A stretch of 27,703 bases of DNA from DATLXH01 sp035576005. GTDB taxonomy: Bacteria > Acidobacteriota > Thermoanaerobaculia > Gp7-AA8. The position numbers and the translations under genes were made by a program. Numbering within the stretch: the first letter of the stretch is position 1; each line of letters opens with the position of its first letter. The notes below the pieces were generated by a model. The model did no database searches and had not been told where the DNA came from. It saw only the letters and a list, made by a program, of their open reading frames with translations. Location of the stretch: the NCBI GenBank assembly GCA_035576005.1, contig DATLXH010000031.1:1-27703 (forward strand), in the 5' to 3' direction. This document shows, piece by piece, positions 16,853 to 24,941 of this stretch.

Positions 16853-18511
16853 ATGAAAAAACCGCTGACTTTCGTTTTTGTGTTGTTGGTTGCGCTTAGC
16901 GCGTTCGCGGGTGAAAAAGAGAAGCTCAGAAAGAGCGACAAGAAGATCCCTGACCAGTACATCGTCGTGTTCAACGACAAGGTGGTGGACGATGTAGAAG
17001 CAGTCGCGTCCGACCTGGCGTACGTTCACAAGGGAAAGAAGCTTCACGTCTACAAGAACGCTCTGAAGGGTTTTTCCGTCAATCTGTCGGAGGCCCGTAT
17101 CCGCGATCTCGCCGAGGATCCCCGTGTCTCCTACGTTGAAGAGGACGGAGAAGTGACGGCAAGTGCCACACAGAGCGGGGCCACGTGGGGACTCGATCGA
17201 ATCGATCAGCGCGACATGCCCCTGAACTCGAGCTACACCTACAACACGACAGCAACTAACGTCACCGCTTACATCATTGACACCGGGATTCTCGCAACTC
17301 ACAACGAGTTCGGGGGCCGGGTACGCAGCGGTTACAGCGCCATTGCTGACGGTGGGGGATCAAACGATTGTAACGGTCACGGAACGCATGTGGCCGGCAC
17401 TGTTGGTGGCTCAACCTGGGGTGTCGCCAAAGGAGTGAGGCTCGTCGCTGTGAGGGTCCTCGACTGCGCGGGTTCCGGCTCCAACTCAGGAGTCATCGCG
17501 GGCGTCGACTGGGTGACAGCCGATCACGCGGCCGGTGCTCCCGCTGTCGCGAACATGAGTCTCGGAGGCGGAGCTTCGTCAGCTCTCGACACGGCGGTCA
17601 ACAATTCAATCGCCGACGGCGTGACCTACGCGGTCGCTTCCGGTAACAGCAACGTGGACGCGTGCAGCAGCTCACCCGCGCGTGTTGCCAACGCCATCAC
17701 GGTCAACTCGACGACGAACACCGATGCGCGCTCATCGTTCTCCAACTTCGGCACCTGTACCGACATCTTCGCGCCTGGGTCGAATATCACCTCGGCCTGG
17801 TACACCAGTACGACGGCGACGAATACGATCAGCGGAACTTCCATGGCAACGCCGCACGTAGCAGGTGTGGCGGCCCTCTATCTCGCCGGCAACACAGGAG
17901 CCTCCCCCTCGACAGTCTGGGTGGCGATTCGCGATTCATCGACCGCAAACAAGGTGACGAATCCCGGAACCGGATCGCCGAACCGTCTGCTTTATTCGCT
18001 CTTGACTGGTACTGCGCCTCCTCCTCCTCCGCCACCACCGGCTGGCTCGCAGCTCCTGGCGAATCCTGGTTTTGAGTCGGGCAATGTCAGCTGGACGACC
18101 ACGGCAGGGGTGATCTCGAACTCCACCTCGAAACCTGCATATGCAGGTTCCTGGTACGCATGGCTGTGTGGCTACGGCTCGGCGCATACCGACTCCGCTT
18201 ATCAGCAGATCTCCATCCCATCGACAGCAACATCGGCAACGCTCAGCTTTTATCTCCGAATCGACAGCGCTGAGACGACCACCACCACTCAGTACGATAA
18301 GCTCAGTGTCCAGATTCTGAATTCTTCCGGTACTCTTCTGGCCACACTCGGCAGCTATTCGAATTTGAACAAGTCCTCGTCGTACTCGCAGAAGTCTTTC
18401 AGTGTTCTGGCGTACAAAGGCCAGACCATCCGAGTGCGGTTCTACGCGACCGAAGACTCGACATTGCAGACGTCGTTCGTTGTCGATAACACCGCTTTGA
18501 ACGTGCAGTAA
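16853..18511 (+). CDS. Secreted subtilisin-like serine protease (S8, proteinase K type) with C-terminal domain
   Basis: 552 aa. Visible: signal peptide (1-19, 'MKKPLTFVFVLLVALSAFAG'); I9 inhibitor propeptide (about 32-102, 'IPDQYIVVFND' to 'RVSYVEEDGEV'); catalytic domain from about 110 with Asp143 (IIDTGI), His176 (GHGTHVAG), oxyanion Asn265 (ASGN) and Ser330 (GTSMATPHVAG); Pro8 linker (389-396); C-terminal jelly-roll-like domain (about 399-552) starting 'LLANPGFESGNVSWTTTAG'. The 'WGLDRIDQRDMPL' start of the mature enzyme is typical of proteinase K-type subtilases. The C-terminal domain resembles substrate- or carbohydrate-binding modules appended to secreted hydrolases. The start has AAGGGGAAA about 8 nt upstream. 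It is expected to be an exported, self-activating, broad-specificity protease. Confidence 0.93.
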   Translation: MKKPLTFVFVLLVALSAFAGEKEKLRKSDKKIPDQYIVVFNDKVVDDVEAVASDLAYVHKGKKLHVYKNALKGFSVNLSEARIRDLAEDPRVSYVEEDGEVTASATQSGATWGLDRIDQRDMPLNSSYTYNTTATNVTAYIIDTGILATHNEFGGRVRSGYSAIADGGGSNDCNGHGTHVAGTVGGSTWGVAKGVRLVAVRVLDCAGSGSNSGVIAGVDWVTADHAAGAPAVANMSLGGGASSALDTAVNNSIADGVTYAVASGNSNVDACSSSPARVANAITVNSTTNTDARSSFSNFGTCTDIFAPGSNITSAWYTSTTATNTISGTSMATPHVAGVAALYLAGNTGASPSTVWVAIRDSSTANKVTNPGTGSPNRLLYSLLTGTAPPPPPPPPAGSQLLANPGFESGNVSWTTTAGVISNSTSKPAYAGSWYAWLCGYGSAHTDSAYQQISIPSTATSATLSFYLRIDSAETTTTTQYDKLSVQILNSSGTLLATLGSYSNLNKSSSYSQKSFSVLAYKGQTIRVRFYATEDSTLQTSFVVDNTALNVQ

Positions 18512-18531
18512 GGTCAGACCCTGGCTTAGCT

Positions 18532-18562
18532 CCGACGCCCCTCGAGCCGCGAGGGGCGTCGG
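18532..18562. terminator. Strong hairpin terminator-like structure after the protease
   Basis: CCGACGCCCCTCG (18532-18544) pairs perfectly over 13 bp with CGAGGGGCGTCGG (18550-18562) around a 5-nt loop, 20 nt after the protease stop. There is no clear T-run after it, so it may act as a GC-only terminator or RNA-stabilising hairpin, and could serve both convergent genes. Confidence 0.6.
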
Positions 18563-18578
18563 CTGTCCTGGGCGGGGG

Positions 18579-18612
18579 CCCGGCGGGGAGAGGGAACGCC
18601 GCTCCGCGGCTC
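18579..18612. repeat. Palindromic GC-rich repeat (copy 2, partial)
   Basis: The stretch from 'cggcggggagaggg' to 'cgccgctccgcggctca' is nearly identical to 41-72, including the second hairpin (GCCGC/GCGGC), but the left arm CCCTCTCCCC is missing here. It lies in the intergenic space between the convergent protease and UbiB-family genes. Confidence 0.55.
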
Positions 18613-18682
18613 ACTTACCGGCTCTCGTCACTCGTCACGATATGTCAAGCGCCCCAGCCGCTGACCAGCGAGTGCGCGAAGC

Positions 18683-20383
18683 TTACTTTGCTTTCGCCCG
18701 CGCTTTGTGGCGGTCGCGGCGGTCCTGCTGCAGGACTGAGATGACGAGGTAGAGACCGATTGCACTGGCGGTTAGATATCCGATCATGGCGAGCACCGGG
18801 TAGCCAAAAAGCTGAATTCTCGTAGGCACACGCATCATCAGAGACGACCCCACGATAAGGGCGGCCAGAACAAGTCCCACGGTAATCCGGTTGGCAATCT
18901 TCTGCATCCCGCTGAGCAGCTCTTCGGCCTGCGTGAGCTTGATCGCGAGCGTCAGCTTCCCGGTCGCCGTCTGCTCGACGACATCCCGGGCACGGCGCGG
19001 CAGGTCAATTGCCAGCTGATTCAAGTCCAGCAGCGCGGTGTAGAAGTTGCGTGGATGAAACTTCTGGCGGATCTTTTTTCCGACCAGATCTTCTGCATAG
19101 TCCCGGATTACCTTCTGCGCGTCAAAATCAGGATCGAGCTTTCTGGTGATGGAGTCGAGATGAAGCATGGTCTTGGCGAACATTGCCAACTCGCTCGGTA
19201 CCTGGATTTCGTTCGAGTTCGCTACTGAGATTACAGAAAAGATCATCTGACCGGTGTTGATCTGTTTGAGGTCGGCGTCGTGATACTGGGTGACGAACGT
19301 GGAGATCTCGCGGACGAAACGATCCTGATCGAAGCCCTCCTGCACAGTTCCCATGTTGCGGAGTGTCTCGGCCACCTCGGCGCCTCGATTCGTCGTGACG
19401 GCGAGCAGGAGTTTGATGATGTCATCCTGGAACGCGCCACCGATTCGGCTCACCATCCCGAAATCGAGCAGGACCAGCTGCGCGCCCTTTTCCTCCGTCT
19501 CCCTCAGAAAGACATTTCCGGGGTGAGGATCGCTATGCCAGAAACCATCGACACAGATTTGCTTCAGGTATGAGCGCGTGAGGACGGCGGCCAGCTCCGC
19601 GTAATCGTTATCGATGATCGAAAGAGGCGTGAGTTTCGAGACCTTCCTTCCATGGATGAGCTCCGTGGTCAGGACGCGCTCGGTCGTCAGGTCATGGACA
19701 ACCGCGGGGATGTAGATCTGCTGATACTCAGCGAGGTTGATCCGCATCGCTTCCATATTGTGTGCTTCGCGTACGTAGCTGAGCTCGTTGAGCAGAGTGG
19801 AGCGAACCTGAGCGACAGTCTCGATCAGGTTCATCTTGTGTCCCACTGCGCTGTGAGAGTCGATGAAGATGGCAATCTCATCGAAGACATCGAGATCTTT
19901 CTCGATCGACTCGCGGACGCCGGGACGTTGAACCTTTACAACGACTTCTTTGCCGTCTCTCAGCGTTGCGCGGTGGACCTGTCCGAGCGAAGCTGCTGCA
20001 ATGGGTGTTGCTTCAAACGATTCGAACGCTTTCGAGAGCCGGACCTTCAATTCGCTCTCGATCGTTTTTTCAACCTCTGCGAAGGAGAAGGGCTGGAGGC
20101 TGTCCTGGAGCTCTTCCAGAGCAGCCACATATTCAGGCGGGACGATGTCGGGTCTGGTCGAGAGGAGCTGGCCGAATTTGATGTACGTTGGCCCCATTCC
20201 CTTGAGCGTCTCGCTGAAAGCTTTTGCGCGCGCCTGAACGTCGGGTGCGAGCTCCACTTCGGTGCCTGCGTCTGCCACGAGGAGATCGCTGGGCTTCATG
20301 TGAAGCTTGAAATCCTTGCGTCCATAGCGGGTGAAGATCAGAGCGAGGTCGCGATAGCGTCCCAGGTGTTGCGCTTTGAGCAT
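18683..20383 (-). CDS. ubiB: ABC1/UbiB/AarF-family atypical kinase-like protein
   Basis: 566 aa, normal for the family. UbiB/ABC1 proteins are membrane-associated atypical kinases/ATPases that support isoprenoid quinone biosynthesis. Visible: the family-specific KxGQ motif in 'YIKFGQLLSTRPDIVPPEY' (K69, Q72); Ala-rich loop 'AAASLGQVH' (129-137) replacing the usual Gly loop; conserved Lys150 in 'VVVKVQRPG'; 'DPHPGN' and 'DFG' metal and catalytic motifs; and two C-terminal membrane helices ('VGLVLAALIVGSSLMM' and 'YPVLAMIGYLTASAIGLYLV'). ATG 20383 gives the typical 'HLGRYRDLALIFTRYGRKDF' start. It is divergent from metK; no quinone-pathway gene is adjacent, so the symbol is by family only. Confidence 0.88.
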   Translation of the reverse strand: MLKAQHLGRYRDLALIFTRYGRKDFKLHMKPSDLLVADAGTEVELAPDVQARAKAFSETLKGMGPTYIKFGQLLSTRPDIVPPEYVAALEELQDSLQPFSFAEVEKTIESELKVRLSKAFESFEATPIAAASLGQVHRATLRDGKEVVVKVQRPGVRESIEKDLDVFDEIAIFIDSHSAVGHKMNLIETVAQVRSTLLNELSYVREAHNMEAMRINLAEYQQIYIPAVVHDLTTERVLTTELIHGRKVSKLTPLSIIDNDYAELAAVLTRSYLKQICVDGFWHSDPHPGNVFLRETEEKGAQLVLLDFGMVSRIGGAFQDDIIKLLLAVTTNRGAEVAETLRNMGTVQEGFDQDRFVREISTFVTQYHDADLKQINTGQMIFSVISVANSNEIQVPSELAMFAKTMLHLDSITRKLDPDFDAQKVIRDYAEDLVGKKIRQKFHPRNFYTALLDLNQLAIDLPRRARDVVEQTATGKLTLAIKLTQAEELLSGMQKIANRITVGLVLAALIVGSSLMMRVPTRIQLFGYPVLAMIGYLTASAIGLYLVISVLQQDRRDRHKARAKAK

Positions 20384-20586
20384 TGCTGGCGCACGTGCAA
20401 GGAAAAGGCCGGGCCGGATGATGCACGGCGGGATGCGACGAACGTCTCCACGTGTGGGCCTCTTTAGTCAGGTCCGTTCGCGTGGCGTTTGCCGTCGACT
20501 CCTATCAGGCGAGAACTCCGGAAGTCTCCCGGCCTGTTCGCTGACCACGAAGGTGCGAAGAGGTAACGACTGTTCGTGCCAGCGGT

Positions 20587-20615
20587 TTGACCTGTTCGCG
20601 GGAGCTTGTTAGGAT
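20587..20615 (+). promoter_or_regulatory. Candidate metK promoter
   Basis: TTGACC (20587-20592), a 17-nt spacer, TAGGAT (20610-20615). Transcription would start near 20622, about 43 nt before ATG 20665. No SAM-riboswitch-like fold is visible in this short leader. The position also argues against the longer in-frame start at 20587, which would lie in the -35 box. Confidence 0.45.
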
Positions 20616-20664
20616 GCGTCGTTCCTCAGTACATCACTCCGCGGCCCCCAGAAAAGGAAGCTCA

Positions 20665-21840
20665 ATGCCCCACGACAATCGAACCCTGTTTACGTCCGAA
20701 TCCGTCACGGAAGGTCACCCTGACAAGGTCGCCGATCAGATCTCCGACGCGATCCTGGACGCCGTCCTGGCGGCCGATCCCAACGGTCGCGTGGCGTGTG
20801 AAACGCTTGTGACTACAGGCCTCGCCATGATTTCCGGTGAGATCACGACGAGCACCTATGTCGACTTTCCTTCGATCGTGAGACACACCATCAAAGAGAT
20901 CGGATACACCCGGGCAAAATACGGGTTCGACAGTGAGACCTGCGCCGTTGTTTCTTCCATCGACCCCCAGTCGCCTGATATCGCACAGGGCGTTGATACG
21001 GGAGGCGCGGGCGATCAGGGTCTCATGTTCGGCTTTGCCTGCCGCGAGACCCCCGAGCTCATGCCGCTACCAATCAGCCTTGCGCATAAGATCGCTCGCC
21101 GGCTGAGCGAAGTACGGAAATCGAACGCTCTCGATTTTCTCCGTCCCGACGGGAAGTCTCAGGTGACGGTTGAGTACGAAGGCAAGCGTCCTGTACGCAT
21201 CAGTGCGGTGGTGGTCTCCACGCAGCACTCGCCGACGGTCAGTAATTCGGACTTGCGAGAGGCCATCACCGAGTCGGTGATTCGCCCGAGCATTCCGGAG
21301 AATTTAATCGACGACAAGACCGTATTTCACATCAACCCGACTGGTCGCTTCGTGATCGGTGGCCCACAGGGAGACACGGGACTGACGGGGCGGAAGATCA
21401 TCGTCGATACGTATGGTGGCCGAGGCCGCCACGGTGGCGGGGCGTTCTCGGGCAAGGATGCGACGAAAGTCGACAGGTCTGCATGCTACATGGCCCGATA
21501 CATCGCAAAGAATCTCGTGGCGGCAGAGCTCGCTGACGAGGTCGAAGTTCAACTCGCGTACGCGATCGGTGTCGCTGACCCGGTCTCGATTTACGTCGAC
21601 ACCTTCGGGACTGGAAAAATCGAGCAGCGAAAGTTGATTGAGCTCGTTCGCGCACATTTCGAGATGACCCCGCGCGGCATCATTGAATCTCTCCAGCTCC
21701 GCCGACCGATCTTCAAGAAAACGGCCGCCTACGGTCACTTTGGACGAACCGAGCCGGAATTCACGTGGGAAAAGACCGACAAGGTTCCCGCGCTGCGAGC
21801 CGATTCCGGGATGCGGAGCGAGGTCGGCGCCTCAGCGTAG
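20665..21840 (+). CDS. metK: S-adenosylmethionine synthetase
   Basis: 391 aa from ATG 20665, with AAAGGAAG just upstream; an in-frame extension to 20587 exists but overlaps the likely promoter and adds 26 atypical residues. MetK makes S-adenosylmethionine from methionine and ATP in the cytoplasm. Visible: 'FTSESVTEGHPDKVADQISD' with the catalytic His/Lys/Asp cluster (His18, Asp20, Lys21); hexapeptide 'GAGDQG'; the Gly-rich phosphate loop 'GGRGRHGGGAFSGKDATKVD'; and the C-terminal 'KTAAYGHFGRTEPEFTWEKT'. Length and motifs are complete. It is a housekeeping gene and also supplies the methyl donor used by HsdM. It appears monocistronic. Confidence 0.96.
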   Translation: MPHDNRTLFTSESVTEGHPDKVADQISDAILDAVLAADPNGRVACETLVTTGLAMISGEITTSTYVDFPSIVRHTIKEIGYTRAKYGFDSETCAVVSSIDPQSPDIAQGVDTGGAGDQGLMFGFACRETPELMPLPISLAHKIARRLSEVRKSNALDFLRPDGKSQVTVEYEGKRPVRISAVVVSTQHSPTVSNSDLREAITESVIRPSIPENLIDDKTVFHINPTGRFVIGGPQGDTGLTGRKIIVDTYGGRGRHGGGAFSGKDATKVDRSACYMARYIAKNLVAAELADEVEVQLAYAIGVADPVSIYVDTFGTGKIEQRKLIELVRAHFEMTPRGIIESLQLRRPIFKKTAAYGHFGRTEPEFTWEKTDKVPALRADSGMRSEVGASA

Positions 21841-21877
21841 GGCTCACACCTGAACGAGAGGGTAGGGTCAGATTGGG

Positions 21878-21964
21878 GCCGGACATTCCAATGTCCGGCG
21901 CCAATGTCCGGCGTCAGTCGCGACCATTCGGGCCTTCGGCGCGCCGGACATTGAAATATCCGGC
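21878..21964. repeat. Tandem hairpin repeats after metK
   Basis: GCCGGACATT (21878-21887) pairs perfectly with AATGTCCGGC (21890-21899). A second copy, GCCGGACATT (21943-21952) with AATATCCGGC (21955-21964), has one mismatch, and a half-copy (AATGTCCGGC, 21903-21912) lies between. They lie between the convergent metK and the glycosyltransferase-like gene and may act as a bidirectional terminator or a REP-type element. Confidence 0.6.
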
Positions 21965-21983
21965 TACAGGGTGCTGCTCTCCA

Positions 21984-24077
21984 TCATGGTTCCGCGCTAT
22001 TCGGGCCGTTCTTCAGCTCGTAGAGCAGCACGTCAGCTCGGCGCCCGATGAGCACCGCGTCGTTAGTCATGAGGCTTTGAAGGGCCGCCACGGCCGCTGG
22101 CCCCAGCGTCGTGCTCCGCTCTGCGCGCTTGGTGTCGTTCCCTACATTCGCGGCGCCGTTGATTCCAGGAACGAAGAGCGCCACGTGCGAGATGCCGTCA
22201 CCCCTGAGTTTGCGTGACAGTTCGCCGGGAGCGCGCGCGCTCAGGTAAGTCGACATCCGCGGCCCGTCGAAGTTACCGCCGCCGCGGACTTTATGCGAGA
22301 ACCAGAAGAGCTCGTTGATGCCGACGACCAGAGTCCGCGAGTCCTCAGGCAGGCGTGTGTCGAGCCAGTGAATGGCCGGTTGAGCTCGGCGCTGTGCTGC
22401 CACGAGCTCGGCATCCGACCGTCGCCCTGACAGGGTGGAGAATGGATGCAACGTGTCGATGTAATACGCGCTCAGAAAAAGCTGGAGAGATGCTGCAGTC
22501 AGCAGGAAGGTCGTGATGAGTGGGCGTGCGAAGCGACCGGCCGGAATTGCGAGTCGATCCAGCGCGACCACGCCAATCATCGACAGGAGGAAGAGAAACG
22601 GGACGAGAATTCGCGATGAAGGGGCACTGGAGACGATCACCACCACGGAGAGAATTCCGAGAGCGGTTCCGGTGACTCGAAGAAAACGGTGGCGCTCATC
22701 GAGCCTGGTCCAGATCAGAATGCTAACAGCGGCCAGCAGGATCACCGCGATCCCGAGCGACTCGTCGACCCACGCGCCGTCGAAGATATAGCCGACAAGA
22801 GTTCGGACGGGATCGCCAGCGTCGCGGAAGCCTGAGACGGCTGGAGCATCCGCAGCGAAAAAGGGCGCGACGGGATTTCCCGTGAGGACGAGGTTTCGGA
22901 TGAAGAATACGGATCCGATCGCGAGCCCGAACAGGAGGCTTCTTGCGAGTGAGCGCGATATGGGGAGAGCGAACAGCCGAGAGGCGATGAGAGCCGCAGC
23001 AAGTGGGACGAACGTGTACTTGCATAGCAACCCTGCGGCTAGCGGAAGAGCGATGTCGCTGACCCGGGCGCTCTCGCGTGGTGAGTGCGCCAGGGCGGTG
23101 AGCAGCGCGATGCTGATGCCGAGAAGCGTCCAATCGTTCAGGGACCATCCTGCTGTAGCGAGAAGCGCCGGCGTCGTCACGAGAGCTGCTGTCGCAGCGA
23201 TTGCCAGCCGAGAGTCCGTTCGAGCGATCAGCCATCTTCCGGCAGTGAGGGCGGTGGCGATCGCGGCGATCATGTGAAGAAGATGTGAGGTGAAGCTTCC
23301 CGCATCTCCGAGAAGCGCCAGCGCCGGCAGATCTGCCGACTCGATGCCGAGAGGAAACCAGGAGTGCGAGAGCAATGGAAGCTCGACTGCACGCCCTTCG
23401 AGTACCCACGCCTTCGGGATCGTCAGGTGATACGCAAGCTCGTCGAGTGTGGCAGGGGGAAGTTGCGCCGCCAGCAGCGTAAGTGCGAACGAGGTGGCGA
23501 GGATCGCGAAGGCAACGACAGTCCCCGGCGTTAAGTTTACGGAGAGTGATCGGCGAGCACGGTTCGCCTCCCGAACGCGTTGCACGCCGGGCACGGCTAA
23601 AACGACGATCACGGCGAGCAGCATCCAGCGATTGACTCCAACTGTCGCGATCAGGAAGCAAAGCGTTCCGAAGATGGGATAGCCGACGAGGAAGTCCACT
23701 GCGAGGGTTGACTCCGAGCGTGGCCACGATCGATCGACGAGGCGCCTTAGAACGGTCGTGAGGCCGATGATGGCGAGACACTCGGCAATCGCAAGAAGCC
23801 AGGCCACCCCGACGCGCGCCAGTAACAGTTGTACGAGCAGGAACCGGGATGTAAAGACCAGCGACAGAGCGATCGCGATCATTGCCACAAGGAGAAGAAG
23901 CGGCGCCGCCCGGTCTCCCCCTCTCCCGGCGGGAGAGGGTGGCGCGCCAGCGCCGGGTGAGGGTCCCTCTCCAGCGCCACCACCATCTTCGATCAGCACC
24001 ATTTCCGAAACCACCTCAGGTGTAAGACCCTCACCCCTGACCCCTCTCCCGCCGGGAGAGGGGAACCACCCACCCAT
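21984..24077 (-). CDS. Polytopic membrane glycosyltransferase-like protein (GT39/ArnT-like)
   Basis: Up to 697 aa, with about a dozen hydrophobic segments. The family clue is 'PPATLDELAYHLTIPKAWVL' (about 207-226; acidic D212-E213 and Y216-H217) followed by 'HSWFPLGIESADL'. This corresponds to the first periplasmic loop, with its catalytic acidic residue, of polyprenyl-phosphate-dependent transferases of the GT-C fold. It would use a lipid-linked sugar to modify lipid, glycan or protein on the periplasmic side. The start is uncertain: residues 1-55 are translated from two copies of a palindromic intergenic repeat (SPGGRGVRGEG, SPAGRGG), so the true start may be ATG 24002 (M26) or Met66 ('MIAIALSLVF'). 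It lies 18 bp after kdsA on the same strand, probably the last gene of the kdsB-pyrG-kdsA operon, consistent with an envelope glycan role. The acceptor is unknown. Confidence 0.72.
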   Translation of the reverse strand: MGGWFPSPGGRGVRGEGLTPEVVSEMVLIEDGGGAGEGPSPGAGAPPSPAGRGGDRAAPLLLLVAMIAIALSLVFTSRFLLVQLLLARVGVAWLLAIAECLAIIGLTTVLRRLVDRSWPRSESTLAVDFLVGYPIFGTLCFLIATVGVNRWMLLAVIVVLAVPGVQRVREANRARRSLSVNLTPGTVVAFAILATSFALTLLAAQLPPATLDELAYHLTIPKAWVLEGRAVELPLLSHSWFPLGIESADLPALALLGDAGSFTSHLLHMIAAIATALTAGRWLIARTDSRLAIAATAALVTTPALLATAGWSLNDWTLLGISIALLTALAHSPRESARVSDIALPLAAGLLCKYTFVPLAAALIASRLFALPISRSLARSLLFGLAIGSVFFIRNLVLTGNPVAPFFAADAPAVSGFRDAGDPVRTLVGYIFDGAWVDESLGIAVILLAAVSILIWTRLDERHRFLRVTGTALGILSVVVIVSSAPSSRILVPFLFLLSMIGVVALDRLAIPAGRFARPLITTFLLTAASLQLFLSAYYIDTLHPFSTLSGRRSDAELVAAQRRAQPAIHWLDTRLPEDSRTLVVGINELFWFSHKVRGGGNFDGPRMSTYLSARAPGELSRKLRGDGISHVALFVPGINGAANVGNDTKRAERSTTLGPAAVAALQSLMTNDAVLIGRRADVLLYELKNGPNSAEP
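23919..23939. repeat. Palindromic repeat (copy 3)
   Basis: CCCTCTCCC (23919-23927) pairs with GGGAGAGGG (23931-23939) around GGC. It is inside the annotated 5' part of the glycosyltransferase-like gene and is read in frame. Confidence 0.6.
24041..24063. repeat. Palindromic repeat (copy 4)
   Basis: CCCCTCTCCC (24041-24050) pairs with GGGAGAGGGG (24054-24063) around GCC. It lies between kdsA and the likely true start of the glycosyltransferase-like gene. Confidence 0.6.
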
Positions 24078-24095
24078 CCCCGCCTGCCGGAAGAA

Positions 24096-24941
24096 TCAGC
24101 TCTCGTGCAGAGCTTCGCGGATCGCGAGCACATCCTTAATGATTCCGCGAGCGGTCGCAACATCGAGCTGTGTCGAACGGTCGGACAGAGCCTTCGAGGG
24201 GTTGTCGTGGATCTCCATGAAGAACCCATCCACTCCCGCTCCAGCAGCCGCTCGCGCGAGCGGCCGCGCAAATTGAGGAGTGCCGCCCGTCTGGGTTCCT
24301 TCGCCACCTGGTCTCTGCATGGAGTGCGTGATGTCGTAAATCACCGGCACTCCAAACGCTCTCATGATCGGGAAAGACCGCATGTCGACAACCAGATTCT
24401 GATATCCGAACGAGGTCCCGCGCTCGGTGATCAGGAGTCGCTCATTGCCCATCTCTTTCATCTTGTCGATGATGTTCTTCGTTTCTTCGGGGGAGAGGAA
24501 CTGTCCTTTCTTCACCGAGACGGTACTTCCCGTGGAAGCCGCGGCGGATATGAGGTCAGTCTGACGACAGAGAAATGCCGGGATCTGGAGAATGTCCAGC
24601 ACTCTGGCGGCTGGTGCCGCCTGCGAAGCTTCGTGTATGTCCGAGAGTAACGGAAGCGAGGTCTTCTCTTTCACTTCCGCGAGGATATCCAGCCCTTCTT
24701 CGAGCCCGGGTCCGCGGAAGGAGTGAATCGACGAGCGATTGGCCTTGTCGAAGGAGGCCTTGAAGATGAGGTTGACCTTCAGCTCATCTCTCAGCGCGAG
24801 TAGCAGCTCGCTCATCCGCAGGGTGTGCTCGCGTGATTCGATCACACACGGGCCAGCGATGAATAGCGGACCTGCGTCCCCTCCCACGCCGATCTGATCG
24901 GTAATCGCAACCCTTCGAGTCAAGGCAGGTGTAGCCGTCAT
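24096..24941 (-). CDS. kdsA: 3-deoxy-8-phosphooctulonate synthase (metal-dependent type)
   Basis: 281 aa. It condenses phosphoenolpyruvate with arabinose 5-phosphate to Kdo 8-phosphate, the committed step of Kdo formation for lipopolysaccharide. Visible: 'FKASFDKANRSSIHSFRGPG', 'LPLLSDIHE', 'ITERGTSFGYQNLVVDMRSF', 'GVPVIYDITHSMQRPGG' and 'GFFMEIHDNPSKALSDR'. Cys32 in 'IAGPCVIES' is the metal ligand of class II enzymes; the E. coli-type metal-free enzyme has Asn here. Metal dependence is therefore expected. The ATG overlaps the pyrG stop (ATGA), so the two are co-translated. Together with kdsB upstream this gives two of the Kdo-pathway steps in one cluster. Confidence 0.95.
   Translation of the reverse strand: MTATPALTRRVAITDQIGVGGDAGPLFIAGPCVIESREHTLRMSELLLALRDELKVNLIFKASFDKANRSSIHSFRGPGLEEGLDILAEVKEKTSLPLLSDIHEASQAAPAARVLDILQIPAFLCRQTDLISAAASTGSTVSVKKGQFLSPEETKNIIDKMKEMGNERLLITERGTSFGYQNLVVDMRSFPIMRAFGVPVIYDITHSMQRPGGEGTQTGGTPQFARPLARAAAGAGVDGFFMEIHDNPSKALSDRSTQLDVATARGIIKDVLAIREALHES

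Noticed and set aside
19652..20467. 271-codon plus-strand frame opposite the UbiB-family gene
   Set aside because: Antisense shadow; the minus-strand protein is complete with kinase-like motifs.
20384..20664. SAM riboswitch before metK
   Set aside because: The predicted leader is only about 43 nt and no conserved SAM-binding fold is visible.
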